Source: AWTP1-13 sp035762425
GTDB lineage: Bacteria > Pseudomonadota > Alphaproteobacteria > Rhizobiales > Hyphomicrobiaceae
DNA: 14,631 nt
Assembly: GCA_035762425.1 (NCBI GenBank)
Contig: DASTOW010000286.1
Location: forward strand, 1 to 14,631
Reading direction: 5' to 3'
Under the pieces are notes generated by a model. The model worked only from the letters and a program-made list of their open reading frames with translations, was not told the DNA's origin and ran no database searches. A program made the translations under genes and the position numbers. Of the stretch, positions 12,917 through 14,631 are shown piece by piece; position 1 is the stretch's first letter, and every line of letters begins with the position of its first letter.

Positions 12917-14604
12917 TCGAGTTTCGCAAGGAATTCTTCGCCGACGAGCGCGACGACAACCTGAACGAGATCGGCAAGCCGACACGCCGTCAGGACATCC
13001 TGGGCCACGTAACGGGGCGCTCGCCGTTTTTCGACGACCACCTGTTCGATGGCCTGCTGCATATTCGCTGCGTGCGCAGCCCGCATCATCATGCCCGCAT
13101 TCGCCGGATCGACACGGCCGAAGCGCAAGCGATGCCCGGTGTCGTGCGCGTGTTGACGGGTCGCGACGTGCCGCGCAACCTCAACACGCTGCTCAGTCTC
13201 TTGGACTTCGGTATCGATGACGAACCGCTGCTGGCGGACAGCAAGGTTGCCTATAAGGGCGAGCCGGTCGCCGCCATCATCGCTGAGACCGAGGCACAGG
13301 CACGCGCCGCCGTGACCAAAGTCCGTGTCGATTGGGAAGTGCGCCCGCACGTTCTCGACGTCGAAGAGGCGATCCGGCCGGGCGCGCCCGTCGTGTGCGA
13401 AGTCTACAAGACGAACAAGTTCATCTATCACGGCAAGTACGATCATCAAAAAATGCGGTACGGCGACGTCGAGGCGGCCTTTGCGCGGGCCGACCATATT
13501 GTCGAGGGCCGCTACCAGATGTCGCCGATCGAGCAGGCGCCGATCGAGACGTGCGGTGCCATCGCCGCACCCGAAACCAACGATCGCTATGTTTGCTATA
13601 CCTCGACCCAGGCGCTGTTCTTCTCGCTCGGCACAGCTGCCAAAGTGCTGACGACGCCATCCAACCGATTTCACTTCATCGGCGGCACGGTTGGCGGCGG
13701 CTTTGGCGGCAAGGTCGATAGCGTGCACGAGCCGATCGCGATCCTGGGCGCCATGTTGACGGGGCGGCCGTGCAAGTTCGCCTGGGACCGCGAGGAGGAG
13801 ATGCAGGTGGGGGCGCCGCGCGGAGCCGAGCGCTGGTACATCAAGGATGGGGTGGCGCGCGACGGCCGCATCTTGGCGCGCAAGTTCACCGGCTACTTCG
13901 ACAGCGGCGCCTATACCCGGCTTTCATCCTACGCGATCATCAAAAGTGTCGGTCACCTGCCCGGGCCATACACCATCCCGAACGTGCACGCCGACGTCTA
14001 CTGCGTCTACACCAACCGGACTCCGGCCACAGCCATGCGCGGCTTTGGCATAACCGGCGTCGACTTCGCCATCGAAGCGCACATGGACAAGGTTGCAGAA
14101 GCCGTCGCAATGAACCCGATCGACCTGCGCATCCTCAACGCCTACCGCGACGGCGACATGAAGGCCCATCGGCGCGAGGCCAAGAACTGCGCGCTCATCG
14201 AGTGCTGCCAGGTGGTGGCCGACAAGGCCGGTATTGCCCTTCAGGCCGCTTCACGCGCAGCCTCCTCGCTGCGGGACGGCGGCGGCAAGCGTGGGCGATT
14301 GCCAGCGCACACGGCGCTTGATCAGCACGGCGTGGTGACCGGCATCGATACCGGTGGTTATGCCCGCAAGACTGGCGCTCAGGGACGACCGGCCCGGCAC
14401 ATCGAAATGCCGGGTTACACCATGCCGACCGCTGCAAGCGCCGGGCGGGCTCCTGCGCAGTCGCCAGCCCGACCAGGCGCAGCGTCGACCGCTGCATCGC
14501 CGTCGACCGCGACCGAGCCGCCGCGTCCTGCACCGGCCGATGGCGGCAACCGTCGCCAAGGCGCCATGCGGTTCTCTGCCATTTCCGGCCTCAGGAGGCG
14601 CTGA
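12913..14604 (+). CDS. Molybdopterin-binding large subunit, N-terminal half with Pro/Ala-rich tail
   Basis: 563 residues from GTG 12913, preceded by a purine-rich GGGGAGGGAG site. Residues about 20-130 form the aldehyde oxidase/xanthine dehydrogenase a/b hammerhead domain ('GKPTRRQDILGHVTGRS'); about 140-440 form the first Mo-cofactor-binding domain: 'SPIEQAPIETCGAIA' at 204-218, 'GGTVGGGFGGK' at 257-267 and 'ATAMRGFG' with R376, equivalent to the substrate-site Arg region of xanthine dehydrogenases. The CO dehydrogenase active-site loop AYRCSFR is absent. After 'CCQVVADKAG' (residue ~440), instead of continuing into the second cofactor domain, the protein runs about 120 residues of Pro/Ala/Gly/Arg-rich text and stops. 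Complete large subunits are usually 750-800 residues in one chain; the catalytic Glu lies near their C-terminus and so is not in this protein. The remainder seems to be encoded by the gene at 14604. Confidence 0.88.
   Translation: MIEFRKEFFADERDDNLNEIGKPTRRQDILGHVTGRSPFFDDHLFDGLLHIRCVRSPHHHARIRRIDTAEAQAMPGVVRVLTGRDVPRNLNTLLSLLDFGIDDEPLLADSKVAYKGEPVAAIIAETEAQARAAVTKVRVDWEVRPHVLDVEEAIRPGAPVVCEVYKTNKFIYHGKYDHQKMRYGDVEAAFARADHIVEGRYQMSPIEQAPIETCGAIAAPETNDRYVCYTSTQALFFSLGTAAKVLTTPSNRFHFIGGTVGGGFGGKVDSVHEPIAILGAMLTGRPCKFAWDREEEMQVGAPRGAERWYIKDGVARDGRILARKFTGYFDSGAYTRLSSYAIIKSVGHLPGPYTIPNVHADVYCVYTNRTPATAMRGFGITGVDFAIEAHMDKVAEAVAMNPIDLRILNAYRDGDMKAHRREAKNCALIECCQVVADKAGIALQAASRAASSLRDGGGKRGRLPAHTALDQHGVVTGIDTGGYARKTGAQGRPARHIEMPGYTMPTAASAGRAPAQSPARPGAASTAASPSTATEPPRPAPADGGNRRQGAMRFSAISGLRRR
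14593..14598 (+). promoter_or_regulatory. Shine-Dalgarno AGGAGG for the second half of the large subunit
   Basis: AGGAGG ends 5 nt before the ATG at 14604. It also encodes two of the three terminal arginines of the preceding protein. A perfect site placed here supports a deliberate gene boundary rather than a chance stop. Confidence 0.8.
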
Positions 14605-14631
14605 TGGGCCTGCACCGTGGTCGCGGATTTG
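14604..14631 (+). CDS. Start of second molybdopterin-binding polypeptide (truncated by window edge)
   Basis: ATG at 14604 overlaps the preceding TGA by one base. Only nine residues are visible, MGLHRGRGF. The 'RGRGF' resembles the motif that opens the second Mo-cofactor-binding domain of single-chain large subunits, where a 'GxGF/GxGI' segment leads into the conserved glycine-rich dehydrogenase core. I infer that this gene carries the C-terminal half with the catalytic Glu. The evidence is short, so the call depends on position and on the incomplete upstream protein. Confidence 0.6.

Noticed and set aside
14200..14604. Possible frameshift or pseudogene explaining the truncated large subunit
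   Set aside because: The frame stays open with GC-rich wobble positions for over 120 codons, ends right at a perfect Shine-Dalgarno and an overlapping ATG, and the next nine residues fit the missing domain. A sequencing error cannot be excluded without more data, but a genuine split is the simpler reading.
11634..14631. Form I aerobic CO dehydrogenase (coxMSL)
   Set aside because: The large subunit lacks the AYRCSFR active-site loop and instead has an xanthine-dehydrogenase-like 'AMRGFG' segment.

Overview
The window is about 14.6 kb of high-GC DNA (GC-rich third codon positions, tightly packed same-strand genes). It most resembles a metabolically versatile Pseudomonadota chromosome or megaplasmid, most likely Alphaproteobacteria. 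That placement rests on general style and gene content, because no rRNA or other marker is present. All real genes lie on the + strand.

Layout. (1) Positions 1-624 hold the C-terminal part of a Liv-type (branched-chain amino acid / HAAT family) periplasmic binding protein, followed by a good terminator hairpin (676-718). (2) A sigma70-like promoter (810-837) with a small palindrome upstream precedes an AraC-family regulator (880-1701). (3) A non-coding leader of 298 bp (1702-1999) carries a 21-bp-spaced direct repeat and two inverted repeats. (4) From 2000 to the right edge runs one uninterrupted, translationally coupled gene train: LivH-type permease, LivM-type permease, LivG-type ATPase, a LivF-type ATPase fused to a Tm-1-like/UPF0261 domain, a PEP-hydrolase-like TIM barrel, a giant flotillin/YqiK-like SPFH protein, two tandem SRPBCC paralogues, and a molybdenum hydroxylase (FAD subunit, 2Fe-2S subunit, and a large subunit whose gene appears split in two, the second part starting at 14604).

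How it may work together (inference). A binding protein and Liv transporter import a small, probably carboxylated or aromatic/heterocyclic compound sensed by the AraC regulator. The molybdenum hydroxylase would hydroxylate or oxidise it. The SRPBCC proteins resemble the CoxG-type accessories of CO dehydrogenase operons, or could bind a hydrophobic ligand. The flotillin could organise the complex at the inner membrane. The Tm-1-like domain and the TIM-barrel protein have no firmly established biochemical role. Together they reproduce, in two bacterial genes, the two-domain architecture of the tomato resistance protein Tm-1, here with the first half covalently attached to a transporter ATPase.

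The most noteworthy points are the LivF-Tm-1 fusion, the 44-residue (4 x 11, hendecad) tandem repeats in the flotillin stalk, the split Mo-cofactor subunit with a Pro/Ala-rich tail, and the co-location of all of these in one operon. I see no tRNA, rRNA, CRISPR array, insertion sequence or integrase.
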